Of a DNA stretch of 64,000 bases, positions 9,622-17,733 are shown in pieces. Location: positions 62,001 through 126,000 of the forward strand of contig JAUIFJ010000011.1 of NCBI GenBank assembly GCA_030429345.1, written 5' to 3'. A program made the translations under genes and the position numbers. The first letter of the stretch is position 1. Each line of letters starts with the position of its first letter. This DNA is from a bacterium. GTDB taxonomy: Bacteria; CAIWAD01. Under the pieces are notes generated by a model. The model made no database searches and was not told the origin of the DNA. It saw only the letters and a list, made by a program, of their open reading frames with translations.

Positions 9622-9728
9622 TCCCGTGTGGCTTCAATAAGGAAGGGCGTGGAACAAGGCGCCCGGGTTCCGCGGCATGCCGGAGTGTCCAGTTTGCCGG
9701 AAAGAGTGTTAGGGATTTTTTTGGCAAT

Positions 9729-9748
9729 AAAGCTGTGCACTGTGAGTA
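9729..9748 (-). promoter_or_regulatory. 20-bp element upstream of the sensor-kinase operon, identical to one at 53557-53576
   Basis: Read on the minus strand the element is TACTCACAGTGCACAGCTTT, a perfect 20/20 match to plus-strand 53557-53576. In both copies a further TGCAC lies 19 nt upstream of the TGCAC inside the element, so the match is a phased arrangement and not only a core. The flanks otherwise differ. The element is 107 bp from the kinase start. A promoter or operator role is inferred from position; no sigma54 -24/-12 pair fits it. Confidence 0.5.
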
Positions 9749-9788
9749 GGAGCGTGCACACTTCGCACTTCTCCCTCCCACCCCAGCC

Positions 9789-10166
9789 TCAGGCCGTCCG
9801 GCTATACAGCCTGGAGCTGTGCGGCGGCCGGGCGCTGTGCGTACGCAGTTCGCTGACTGTAATCCCTTCCGAGGCCAGTCCGCTGAAGACCCGCTCGCGA
9901 TTCTGTTCCGGGTCTCCCATGAACAGGCTGTAGTCCGGATCGATCAGAACCACCCGCTGGCTGTCGCTGGCCAGGACTTCCTGCACGAGCGATTCGATCC
10001 AGGGGCGCGGGGAGCCCAGGCGCGTTGCCAGATCCACCTCGCGGATCCGGTCCATGGACAAGCTGCGGCCACCCCAGGCGCTCAGACCGCGCACGGCATC
10101 GGCCCTGTCGCGGAAGTGGATCATCAGCGGTACGGTCGGGTTCTTTGTGGGAAGGCTCTGCTTCAT
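9789..10166 (-). CDS. Small protein of unknown function
   Basis: 125 aa, family not recognised. The gene is supported by a strong ribosome site (AAAGGAG, 7 nt before the ATG) and by ordinary GC-rich codon use. There is no signal peptide and no membrane helix. Visible stretches are a basic N-terminus (MKQSLPTKNP), a central SWIESLVQEVL-like helix region and a hydrophobic strand followed by acidic residues (RVVLIDPDYSLFMGD), which looks like a small alpha/beta fold. It lies alone between the metal-sensor operon, transcribed the same way, and the divergent selenoprotein gene. Confidence 0.55.
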   Translation of the reverse strand: MKQSLPTKNPTVPLMIHFRDRADAVRGLSAWGGRSLSMDRIREVDLATRLGSPRPWIESLVQEVLASDSQRVVLIDPDYSLFMGDPEQNRERVFSGLASEGITVSELRTHSARPPHSSRLYSRTA

Positions 10167-10582
10167 GGTGGTCTCCTTTGGTTGTTTGCCGCAGGATCGC
10201 TGGGGGGTGAGACATTTTATGACTGACAGGGCTGGGGGGATCTGGACTGAATAACGTTGTTCGTTACAGATCTTTGATTTCCATAGGGTTTAAAGCTATT
10301 GACAGTTTGTTGGTCTTGTCCCTTTTTAGGTCTTCCGGCCTGCCTATAATAGTAGGCGGGTTTCCAGTACCTGAACCGCGCCGCTGTCCGGATCGGCGCA
10401 AAGTCGGCCAGGCAAAGCCGTTTTCAGCGTTGAATTCTGCCGATACCTCGTGTATCACGCCCATCGAGGGGCCGATGGCACGAAACAGTCCGTGCTCCAG
10501 TGCCGAATGGGCGCCCGCGCGGAATGGAAACATACCGGAATCGAAAAAGACAACTGCATCCTCAGAACGAAAGGAACCGTCT
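10167..10582 (+). promoter_or_regulatory. Intergenic leader of the selenoprotein gene
   Basis: 416 bp without a convincing gene, between divergent genes. The first half is clearly more A+T-rich than the surroundings. A perfect TATAAT lies at 10345-10350, but the bases 17 nt upstream (CTTTTT) are a poor -35 box. A perfect TTGACA at 10299-10304 is 40 nt from it, too far to pair with it. If TATAAT is used, the leader is about 225 nt long and could be structured (it includes GGCGCAAAGTCGGCC and AGGCAAAGCCG). The ribosome site AAAGGAA is at 10570-10576. Confidence 0.35.
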
Positions 10583-12394
10583 ATGCGTAAGGCAATCCTT
10601 CTTGGCGCCATGGTGGCTGGCCTTGCCGTGTCTGCCCACGCCGAGTACGCGATTGGCGAAACTCCGCCGGACTTCACCTGCGACACCACGTTGCCGGGCG
10701 AATTCGGTGCGGAGTGGAACCTGTATGAACACCGCGGCCAGGTCGTGCTGATCAACTTCGGGGCCACGTGGTGACCGGCTTGTAATACGGAGTTTCCGCA
10801 TTTACAAACCGATTTTCGCGAAGTCTACAGTGAAGCCGAGCTGGAGATCGTCCACATTGACACCGACGGTATTTCGGCCAGTGCGCTGAACAACCACTGG
10901 AGTCAATACAACCCGACCTTCCCCATCCTGCAGGGCTGCAACAGCATCTATGGCCCCTACGGCACGGGTTACATCCCCCACACCACCATCCTGGACACCG
11001 AGGGCATCGTCCGCGGCAACTGGGTCGGCTACAGCAGTGGAGTCGGCGCCGAAATGGCCGCCATCATCGAGCAGTTCGCCTCCATCGACCATCCTGCCCT
11101 GGCCATCGAGATGCTCGAACTGAGTGGCGACGCCAACGGCGACGGCCGCCCGGATCCGGGTGAGACCATCGACCTGGCCCTGACCCTGGTCAATCCCGGC
11201 ATCGCCGTGGACGGCACCAGCATCAGTGCCACCTTGACCTGCAGCGATCCCGGCATCACCGTGCTGAACGACATGGTCACCTTTGCCGACTGCCCCGCGG
11301 GCGGCACCACCACGGGTGACGCCATGTTCAGCTTCAGCGTTGCCGAGGGCACCGATCCCTTCTTCGCCACCTTCTCCTTCGAGATGTCGGCGGATTACGA
11401 AGGCGCCAGCGAGCCCTTCATTTCCATGGAAGACCAGATGGTCCGCATCGGCCGTCCCGCCACCCTGGTGGTCGACAGCGACGGTCCGGACGACGATAAC
11501 GAGACTTTCCTGACCAGCGAACTGGCCAGCCGCGGCATCGGCTATGATGTCTGGGCCACCCCCACCACCGGTGAGATCGACGGCGACGAGCTGATGCGCT
11601 ATGATCGCGTCTATTGGCTGGGCGGCACGAATCCCAACGACCTGATGGCGACGGAAGCCTTCGGCCTGGCCGCCTTCCTGGACAACGGCGGCGAGCTGAT
11701 CATGAGCAGCCAGTACGCCACCGACAACAGCGAGAACAGCCAGTTCATCGAGGACTACTTCGGCGTGCAGCTGGAGCAGGACCTGGGTGTGACCACCTTC
11801 CTGCTGGAAGGCGTCGAGGGCGATCCCTACTTCGGCAACACCAACTTCGTCATCACCGGCAGCGGCGGCGCCTCGAACAACGAGCATCCCGACCGCCTGA
11901 TGGTGACCGGCGACCACGCTACCGGCTTCACCACCTGGTTGCAGGGCGGCGGCACAGGCGGTGTCTATGTCGAGACCGACGACTACAAGGCGATTTTCAT
12001 GGGCTTCCCGGTGGAGGCTGCGCGTACGCACAGCAGCTATCCCAACAGCCTGACCATGGACACCTTCCTGGACCGCGCGGAGAACTTCTTCAGCGGCAAC
12101 ACCAGTGTGGGCGAGCCGGCCCTGGCCAGCGAGTTCCGCATTGAAGGCGCCTGGCCGAATCCCTTCAACCCGAGCACGATGCTATCCTTCACCCTGCCCC
12201 AGGCTTCGAATGTGAACTTCACGGTTTACAATACCCTGGGCCGCAAGGTGGCGAACATCGAAGGCGGCGCCCTGCCCGCCGGCACCCATGAGGTGACGGT
12301 TGACGGCAGCGCCCTCGCCAGCGGCCTCTACTTCATCCAGATGAGCGCCGACGAGCAGGTCCGCGACCTGATCAAGGTGAGTCTGGTCAAGTAG
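10583..12394 (+). CDS. Secreted selenocysteine-containing thioredoxin-fold protein with T9SS C-terminal domain (TGA read as Sec64)
   Basis: 603 aa if TGA 10772-10774 is read as selenocysteine. The signal peptide is MRKAILLGAMVAGLAVSAHA. The thioredoxin/TlpA-like domain has GQVVLINFGATW, then TGA, then PAC: Sec64 replaces the first Cys of CXXC and Cys67 is the resolving Cys. The later cis-Pro strand GYIPHTTILDTEGIV completes the fold, so both sides of the TGA belong to one domain. A beta-sandwich follows (GDANGDGRPDPGETIDLALT), then an amidotransferase-like alpha/beta domain (DRVYWLGGTN, FLDNGGELIMSSQ) and a T9SS type A sorting domain (WPNPFNPSTMLSFTLPQ...SGLYFIQM). Ribosome site AAAGGAA. A hairpin directly after the TGA fits a bacterial SECIS, and a strong terminator follows. 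The likely role is surface or extracellular thiol redox chemistry. The alternative, a nonsense mutation, is less likely. Confidence 0.85.
10775..10810 (+). promoter_or_regulatory. Bacterial SECIS-like hairpin directly after the in-frame TGA
   Basis: The 36 nt after TGA 10772-10774 fold into a two-part stem. The lower stem pairs 10777-10785 with 10802-10810 (GG, one C/A mismatch, TTGTAA against TTACAA, CC). A small internal loop follows. The apical stem pairs 10788-10791 (CGGA) with 10795-10798 (TCCG) and closes a GTT loop at 10792-10794. Known bacterial SECIS elements place a short stem with G-U at the start of its loop about 16-37 nt after the UGA; here the gap is 17 nt. The codons here (TTT, CAT, TTA, CAA) are unusually A+T-rich for the gene, as expected if the RNA structure is constrained. 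Confidence 0.75.
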
Positions 12395-12416
12395 ACCGAT
12401 TCCCGGATGTATCCGG

Positions 12417-12449
12417 AGCCCCGCGATCGCTTGGATCGCGGGGCTTTTT
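12417..12449 (+). terminator. Rho-independent terminator after the selenoprotein gene
   Basis: A near-perfect GC-rich stem (AGCCCCGCGATC at 12417-12428 pairing with GATCGCGGGGCT at 12434-12445) with a 5-nt loop, followed by a run of T. It lies 23 bp after the stop codon. It ends transcription after the full 603-codon frame and not after the internal TGA, which supports a single transcription unit. Confidence 0.93.
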
Positions 12450-12541
12450 CACTTTTTCCACATGGCGGTACCGGAGACGCAAGTTCCGCTTTCATCGGTC
12501 GATATTCTGGAAAGAGACCCCTCTGAATCGGAAACGGAGCC

Positions 12542-12901
12542 GTGAGCGAAATCAGGCCTGAACACTGCATCCTCCTGGCGGATGATGAAGCCGTCCTGCT
12601 GAAGACCTGCGCCCAGCTGCTGAACCTGCTGGGCTATGAAGTGGTGACGGCGGAAAACGGCCTGCGCGCCCTGGACCTGTTCCAGGAAAGCCCGGAGCGC
12701 TTCTCGCTGGTCATGGTGGACGAGAACATGCCCAAGCTCACCGGACGCGAAGTCTGCAAGCGGATCCGCCAGTCCTTCCCGGACCAGAAGGTGCTCATCT
12801 GTTCCGGGTACCGGGACATGAGAGACTGCGATCTGCCCAACCTGCACAAGCCCTACAGCCTGGGCGATCTTGAATCCACCCTGAACAGCCTGCTCCCCTA
12901 G
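12542..12901 (+). CDS. Single-domain response regulator (receiver only)
   Basis: 119 aa from a GTG start with GGAAACGGAG just upstream. It is only a CheY-like receiver: acidic pair in CILLADDEAVLL, phospho-acceptor Asp in MVDENMPKLTG, Ser in LICSGYRD and the conserved Lys in LHKPYS. There is no output domain, so it must signal through a partner protein. The kinase is not adjacent. It stands alone between the terminator of the selenoprotein gene and rlmN. Confidence 0.88.
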   Translation: MSEIRPEHCILLADDEAVLLKTCAQLLNLLGYEVVTAENGLRALDLFQESPERFSLVMVDENMPKLTGREVCKRIRQSFPDQKVLICSGYRDMRDCDLPNLHKPYSLGDLESTLNSLLP

Positions 12902-12963
12902 CGCAATGGCTTCAGGCCCTGCAGTTCCGGCCGCTTCTCCAGCGGCTCGAGCGGGGTCCGTCT

Positions 12964-12991
12964 TTGAATATCTTGGCTTCGGGGCTATCTT
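12964..12991 (+). promoter_or_regulatory. Candidate promoter giving a leaderless rlmN transcript
   Basis: TTGAAT (12964-12969), 16 nt, then TATCTT (12986-12991). Six bases later comes the rlmN ATG, so transcription would start at or beside the start codon. This fits the absence of a ribosome site before rlmN. Sequence-based guess only. Confidence 0.35.
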
Positions 12992-12997
12992 TCCCGG

Positions 12998-14047
12998 ATG
13001 CAAAAAAGTGCCTGCGATTCACGCCCCAATCTTTGCGGCCATACCCCTGTCGAGCTGGCGGAACTCTTCCGCGAGCGCGGGGAGGCCTCGTGGCGTTCGG
13101 ACCAGGTCTTCCAGTGGATCCACAAGAAGCAGATCTTCGATTTCGGCGAGATGAGCAACCTGGGCAAGGGGCTCCGCGAGCAGCTTGCCGGCGAGTTCGC
13201 GACCATGGACCTGGTCGCCGTGAGACATGCCGTCAGCCGGATCAGCGACTGCGAGAAGTTCCTCTTCCGCCTCTCGGACGGGGAGCACATCGAATCCGTC
13301 TGGATGGATTTCGGGGACCGGCAGACCCTCTGCGTCTCGAGCCAGGTGGGATGCGCAATGGGCTGCAGCTTTTGTGCGACAGCGACCATGGGGCTCAAGC
13401 GCCACCTGCAGGCCGACGAGATCCTGCAGCAGGTGCTCTACGTGCAATCCCTGCCGGGGAAGGACCTGCGCAACATCGTCTTCATGGGCATGGGCGAGCC
13501 CCTGCACAACTTCGACGAGGTCGATCGCGCCGTCCGCCTGCTCAATGACCCCCTCGGCATGGCCATCGGCGCGCGGCGTATCACCGTGTCGACTTCCGGC
13601 CTGGTGCCGCAGATCCGTCGCCTGGCCGACGAGGGCGTGCCCTGCAGGCTGGCCGTGAGCCTCAACGCGGTCAACGATCCGCTGCGCGGCGAACTGATGC
13701 CGATCAACCGCAAATGGGGGCTGGACGAGCTCTTCGATGCCTGTCGCTACTGGACCGACAAACGCAAGGACCGTGTGACTTTCGAGTACATCCTCATGGA
13801 TGGGGTCAACGATGCCGAAGAGGACCTGAAGGGCCTGCGCAGCCGGCTCTCCCGCCTGCCCTGCAAGCTGAACCTGATCTACTACAACCCGACGGACCGC
13901 GGCTACCGCAGCAGCGAGACGCGTGTATACGACCGCTTCTTCGAGGCGCTGAGGAACTCGCCCTTCGCCGTCACCCTGCGCCAGAACATGGGAACCGACA
14001 TCAGCGCCGCCTGCGGGCAGCTGCTCGTAGAGGAGAGTCGCGGCTGA
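12998..14047 (+). CDS. rlmN: Dual-specificity 23S rRNA/tRNA adenine-C2 methyltransferase RlmN
   Basis: Radical-SAM enzyme that methylates C2 of A2503 in 23S rRNA and A37 in some tRNAs. 349 aa, normal for the family. The [4Fe-4S]-binding CXXXCXXC motif is CAMGCSFC near residue 121. VFMGMGEPLHNFDEV is the GEP motif, and the C-terminal catalytic Cys lies in DISAACGQL. The N-terminal accessory domain starts at HTPVELAELFRERGE. The start lacks a clear ribosome site but a promoter-like sequence ends 6 nt upstream. The stop overlaps the ATG of the next gene (TGATG), so it leads a tightly coupled run of genes through murI. Confidence 0.96.
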   Translation: MQKSACDSRPNLCGHTPVELAELFRERGEASWRSDQVFQWIHKKQIFDFGEMSNLGKGLREQLAGEFATMDLVAVRHAVSRISDCEKFLFRLSDGEHIESVWMDFGDRQTLCVSSQVGCAMGCSFCATATMGLKRHLQADEILQQVLYVQSLPGKDLRNIVFMGMGEPLHNFDEVDRAVRLLNDPLGMAIGARRITVSTSGLVPQIRRLADEGVPCRLAVSLNAVNDPLRGELMPINRKWGLDELFDACRYWTDKRKDRVTFEYILMDGVNDAEEDLKGLRSRLSRLPCKLNLIYYNPTDRGYRSSETRVYDRFFEALRNSPFAVTLRQNMGTDISAACGQLLVEESRG

Positions 14048-14943
14048 TGCAATCCCCGCAGGCGAAGGCGCCGCGCGTCTCGATCGTCATTGTGCACTAC
14101 AACACGCTGGAGCTTACGCGTGCCTGCCTGCGCAGCATCGAGCGGGATGCCGCGGACCTGGCCGTAGAGACCTGGCTGGTCGACAACGGCAGCGATGACG
14201 GTTCGGGATTCACCCTGGCGAAGGAGTTTCCCTGGATTCGCCATGAACGCAGCGATGCCCGCCTGGGATTCGCCGCGGCCAACAACCTGGCCGCCCGCAA
14301 GGCAGGGGGCGAGTTCCTGCTCTTCCTCAATTCGGACACGGAACTGCGCAACCGCGTGTTGCAGCAGCATTGCGTTTTCATGGACGAGCACCCGCAGTGC
14401 GCGCTGAGCGGCTGTCGGCTGCTCCGCCAGGACGGCAGCCTGGACCGGGCCTGCCGCAGGAGCTTCCCCACGCCGCTGGTTTCCCTCTACAAGGTCCTGG
14501 GGCTGAACGCGCTCTTCCCGAAGGTGAAGCACTTCTCGCGCTACGACCTGAGCTACCTGCCGGAAAACGAACGCTACCCCATCGACTGCGGAGTCGGCGC
14601 CTTCCTCTTCTGCCGCCGGGAAGTGGTCCTGCCCCTGGGGCCCTTCGACGAGGACTATTTCTTCTACGGCGAGGACATCGACCTGTGCTACAAGGTCCGC
14701 GAGGCAGGGCACGACATCTGGTATTTGGGCGACATTGACATCCTGCATCACAAGCGCGGCACGAGCCTGCGCAACGGAAGCTGGGTGATCCACCACTTCC
14801 ATCGCAGCATGTGGATCTTCTATCGCAAGCACTACCGACACCGCTATCCCTTCTTCGTCAACTGGATGGTCTATGCCGGCATCGGCCTGCGCTGGCTGTC
14901 GGTCCGCGCGGCGGGAGCCATGCTTGGAAGGCGGGGGGCGTGA
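14047..14943 (+). CDS. Family 2 glycosyltransferase (rhamnosyltransferase-like)
   Basis: Cytoplasmic transferase moving a sugar from a nucleotide donor onto a cell-surface glycan precursor. 298 aa with a GT-A fold: N-terminal VSIVIVHYNTLELT, VDNGSDDGS, donor-metal site FLFLNSDTEL, and acceptor region FDEDYFFYGEDIDLCYKVREAG, typical of rhamnosyltransferase-type GT2 enzymes. There is a short hydrophobic C-terminal region. The ATG overlaps the rlmN stop by one base, and its own stop overlaps the GTG of the following sugar-phosphate transferase, so the two probably act in one surface polysaccharide pathway. Confidence 0.9.
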   Translation: MQSPQAKAPRVSIVIVHYNTLELTRACLRSIERDAADLAVETWLVDNGSDDGSGFTLAKEFPWIRHERSDARLGFAAANNLAARKAGGEFLLFLNSDTELRNRVLQQHCVFMDEHPQCALSGCRLLRQDGSLDRACRRSFPTPLVSLYKVLGLNALFPKVKHFSRYDLSYLPENERYPIDCGVGAFLFCRREVVLPLGPFDEDYFFYGEDIDLCYKVREAGHDIWYLGDIDILHHKRGTSLRNGSWVIHHFHRSMWIFYRKHYRHRYPFFVNWMVYAGIGLRWLSVRAAGAMLGRRGA

Positions 14944-16271
14944 TCGCCCGCTACCTGCTGCGCTTCGCCCTGGCCGTGCTCGACCTGTCGGCCCTGCTGA
15001 TCGCCGCCGGCCTTGGCTGGTGGCTGCGCTTCGAGATCCTGCCGCGTTTCCTGCCGGGCATGGTTCATGTGACACAACCCATGGGCAAGATGACCGGCTT
15101 CCTGGTCTTCTGCGCCCTGGCCCAGCTCTTCTTCGCCGCGAACAGCGGCCTGTACCACTTCCGGACCAACATCTTCCGCCAGCAGTTCTTCGGCAGCCTG
15201 CGCACCGTCTCCCTGCTCTTCCTGCTGGTCGTCGCCTACCTGGTCGTCTTCAAGATCAACTTCGAGTTCAGCCGCCTGGCGACGCTGATGAGCATGCTCA
15301 TCCTGGCTATCCTGATGCCGGTGCTGCGATTCGTCTTCCTGCGGCTTGTCGTCCGAGTCGGAGTGTTGCGGCTGCCTGCGCTGTTGATCGGGACGGAAAG
15401 CGCCCGCAAGGCCTTCGCCGAGCACATGGAAGACCGGCACTTCGAGCGTCAGACACGCGTATTGGCGCGCCTCTCGCCGGACGAACTGATCGATCCGGAA
15501 AACCACCTGCTGCGGGAGGAGTGGGATCGTCGCATCGAGCAGATGATCCGCTCCGACGGGCTGGGGAAGATCGTGATCCTGATGGAGGGCCTGCCGCGCC
15601 GGCAGCTGGTGGCCCTGCTGCGCGAATTCGAGATCCGCCTGAAGTACATCCAGCTCGTGCCGGACGCGCCCTCGCTGGCCCTGGTCGGCAGCACGCCGGT
15701 CGAGACGGACAATGCCCTGATGCTCAGCCTGCGCCAGACCCTGATGCGTCCGGCGGCGCGGATCACAAAGCGCCTCGTGGACAATCTGCTGATTCTGCCC
15801 TTCCTGCTTCCCCTGGGCCTGCTGCTGTTCCTTTGCCTGCCCTTCTTCCGCGGGAAGCCCCTGACGCGTATACAGCGCTTTGACCTGGAGGGGCGCCCTT
15901 TCCATCTCTGGCAGTTGGCGGTCGACTACGAGCGCGGCGGTTTCCTGTTCCAGAGCGGCCTCTACAAGCTCCCGGAGATCCTGGGCATCCTGACCGGACG
16001 CCAGGCCCTGGTCGGTCCGGCGCCGCTGATCGAGCGCGAACTGGGCGAGTATCACCACATGAGCGGGGCCCTGCGCCGTGTCCGGCCCGGCATGACGGGC
16101 CTGTGGCAGATCAGCGATTTCGGCTATTTCAACGCGGATCACCGCATGGCGCTGGACCTGTACTACGCCATGAACTGGTCCCCGCTGCTGGACCTGCGCA
16201 TTCTCGCGGAGTCCGGGTGGAAAGGCGTCTACAGCCTCTTCCGTCCCCGCCAGGGAGGCATGCGTGCCTAG
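14940..16271 (+). CDS. WcaJ-like polyisoprenyl-phosphate sugar-1-phosphate transferase
   Basis: Membrane enzyme that would start glycan assembly on undecaprenyl phosphate. 443 aa from GTG (ribosome site GGAAGG). Four to five N-terminal helices are followed by a Rossmann-like domain, a further helix (LLILPFLLPLGLLLFLCLPF) and the C-terminal transferase domain (ITKRLVD, LTRIQRFDLEGRPFHLWQL, ALVGPAPLIERE, RPGMTGLWQISD). The position that normally carries the Asp-Glu catalytic pair (in the usual LDELPQ-type segment) reads GLYKLPEILGIL here, so the dyad is missing or moved. The family is clear, but activity is uncertain. Confidence 0.87.
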   Translation: MIARYLLRFALAVLDLSALLIAAGLGWWLRFEILPRFLPGMVHVTQPMGKMTGFLVFCALAQLFFAANSGLYHFRTNIFRQQFFGSLRTVSLLFLLVVAYLVVFKINFEFSRLATLMSMLILAILMPVLRFVFLRLVVRVGVLRLPALLIGTESARKAFAEHMEDRHFERQTRVLARLSPDELIDPENHLLREEWDRRIEQMIRSDGLGKIVILMEGLPRRQLVALLREFEIRLKYIQLVPDAPSLALVGSTPVETDNALMLSLRQTLMRPAARITKRLVDNLLILPFLLPLGLLLFLCLPFFRGKPLTRIQRFDLEGRPFHLWQLAVDYERGGFLFQSGLYKLPEILGILTGRQALVGPAPLIERELGEYHHMSGALRRVRPGMTGLWQISDFGYFNADHRMALDLYYAMNWSPLLDLRILAESGWKGVYSLFRPRQGGMRA

Positions 16272-17733
16272 GGCCGGGGCATCCCGCCTGGCTGCCCTGG
16301 AGGGCGTGATCCGGAACCGGCTCCCGGCCGGACATGCCTGGGCCGCGCCGCGCGAGGAGGGGCCGCGCTTGTGCACGGATCACCGCCATGCCCGCCCCGG
16401 CGATCTCTTCGTCGCCGTGCGCGGCGAGCGCTTCGACGGCCACCGGGTCGTGGACGGGCTGCGCGCCCGCGGAGTCCAATGCGTGATCCAGCAGGGGGAA
16501 GCGGCTTCTGAGGCCGAGCTGGTCGTTTCCGACAGCAGGGCCTGGCTGGCCCGGGCGGCGGAACTGCTGGAAGGGGATCCCAGCCGCTCGCTGCGCCTCT
16601 ACGCGTTTACCGGAACCAACGGCAAGACGACCACGGCCTGGATCCTGCAGCACCTGCTGCTGCGGGAAGACCCCCGCGCCGGTTTGTGTGGCACGCTGGG
16701 CATGAGGATCGGCGACAGTCCCCTGGAAAAGGGATCGCTGACGACTCCTCCGGCCTGGGAGTTGAGCGGCTTCTGCGCCGATGTCGTACGGCAGGGCGGG
16801 CGGTCGCTCGTGCTGGAGGCCTCGAGTCACGCCATCGACCAGCGCAGGCTGCATGGCCTTCATGTATACGCAGCGGCCTTCCTGAACCTGGCTCCCGAAC
16901 ACCTGGACTACCACGGGGACATGGACCGGTACTTCCGCTGCAAGGCCGGCTTCCTGCAACGCGAGGAACTGCAGCTGCGCGTCGTGCTCTGCGAGGATGA
17001 CTGGGGCCGCCGCCTGGCGCAGACGCCGGGCTATTCCTGGACCCGGGTGGGCGGGAATCCGGATTGCCGCTGGCAGCTTCTCCTGCGGGAATCCAGCGAA
17101 CACGGGCAACGGATGCGTCTGCGCGGACCGCAGGGAGAAGAAGACTACACCCTGCCCCTGCCGGGCGTCTACAATGCGCAGAATGCCCTTGCGGCCATCG
17201 TCTTGGCGCGTGAAAGCGGTTTGTCCCGTGAAGCTGTCCGCGATTCCCTTGGGACCCTGCCTCTTGTTCCCGGGCGGATGGAGCTATTGCGCGCCCCGGG
17301 TCGGCCGACCGTGGTCATCGACTACGCGCATACGCCGGACGGCTATCGGGCCTGCCTGCAGAGCCTGGCCGAGTGGCACAAAGGGCCGCTGACCTGCCTC
17401 TTCGGCTGCGGCGGCGAACGCGATCGCGAAAAGCGCCCCGAGATGGTGCGCGCCGCGGCCGAGCACGCCGGCCAGCTGGTGTTTTGCCTGGACAATCCAC
17501 GGGGGGAGGATCCGGAGCAGATCTTCAGGGACATGCAGGCCGGTCTCGATTCGCGTATACAGGCCCGGCGCGTGGACGACCGGCGGGAAGCCATCCGCTG
17601 GGCGATCGGGAACACGCCCGCCGAGGGCCTTGTGGTCCTTTTGGGGAAGGGACATGAACGCTACCAGCTCATCGGGAAGGAACGCCTGCCCTTCGATGAG
17701 CCGGCCATCGTGCGCGAGGTCTTCGATGGCTGA
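16264..17733 (+). CDS. murE: UDP-MurNAc-tripeptide synthetase MurE, meso-diaminopimelate type
   Basis: Cytoplasmic ATP-dependent ligase adding the third residue to UDP-MurNAc-L-Ala-D-Glu in peptidoglycan synthesis. 489 aa. ATP loop GTNGKTTTAWIL, EASSHAIDQRRL, Lys of CKAGF that is usually carbamylated, C-terminal ligase-domain DYAHTPDGY and GCGGERDREKRPEM. The DNPRGEDPEQI motif (DNPR) marks enzymes that add meso-diaminopimelate, so this organism probably has DAP-type peptidoglycan. GTG start, overlapping the previous gene by 8 bases and the next by 8. Confidence 0.96.
   Translation: MPRAGASRLAALEGVIRNRLPAGHAWAAPREEGPRLCTDHRHARPGDLFVAVRGERFDGHRVVDGLRARGVQCVIQQGEAASEAELVVSDSRAWLARAAELLEGDPSRSLRLYAFTGTNGKTTTAWILQHLLLREDPRAGLCGTLGMRIGDSPLEKGSLTTPPAWELSGFCADVVRQGGRSLVLEASSHAIDQRRLHGLHVYAAAFLNLAPEHLDYHGDMDRYFRCKAGFLQREELQLRVVLCEDDWGRRLAQTPGYSWTRVGGNPDCRWQLLLRESSEHGQRMRLRGPQGEEDYTLPLPGVYNAQNALAAIVLARESGLSREAVRDSLGTLPLVPGRMELLRAPGRPTVVIDYAHTPDGYRACLQSLAEWHKGPLTCLFGCGGERDREKRPEMVRAAAEHAGQLVFCLDNPRGEDPEQIFRDMQAGLDSRIQARRVDDRREAIRWAIGNTPAEGLVVLLGKGHERYQLIGKERLPFDEPAIVREVFDG

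Noticed and set aside
9729-9760. Sigma54 promoter for the kinase/regulator operon
   Set aside because: TTGC follows TGCAC, but the required GG/GC pair at -24/-12 spacing is not present; the shared 20-bp element explains the similarity better.
10299-10350. TTGACA (10299) and TATAAT (10345) as one promoter
   Set aside because: The boxes are 40 bp apart, far outside the 16-18 bp spacing needed.
10360-10440. Possible cyclic-di-GMP (GEMM) riboswitch before the selenoprotein gene
   Set aside because: GCGCAAAGTCGGCC and AGGCAAAGCC recall two GEMM boxes, but the order is wrong and the GGTAGGTAGCGGGG-like 3' part is missing.
10772-10774. TGA as a true stop, with the second part being a separate gene starting at the ATG of 11054
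   Set aside because: That ATG lies inside the thioredoxin fold, has no ribosome site, and would leave the redox domain cut in two; Sec reading explains all features.
12417-12449. Inverted repeat considered as an operator
   Set aside because: GC stem plus T-run just after a stop codon makes it a standard terminator.
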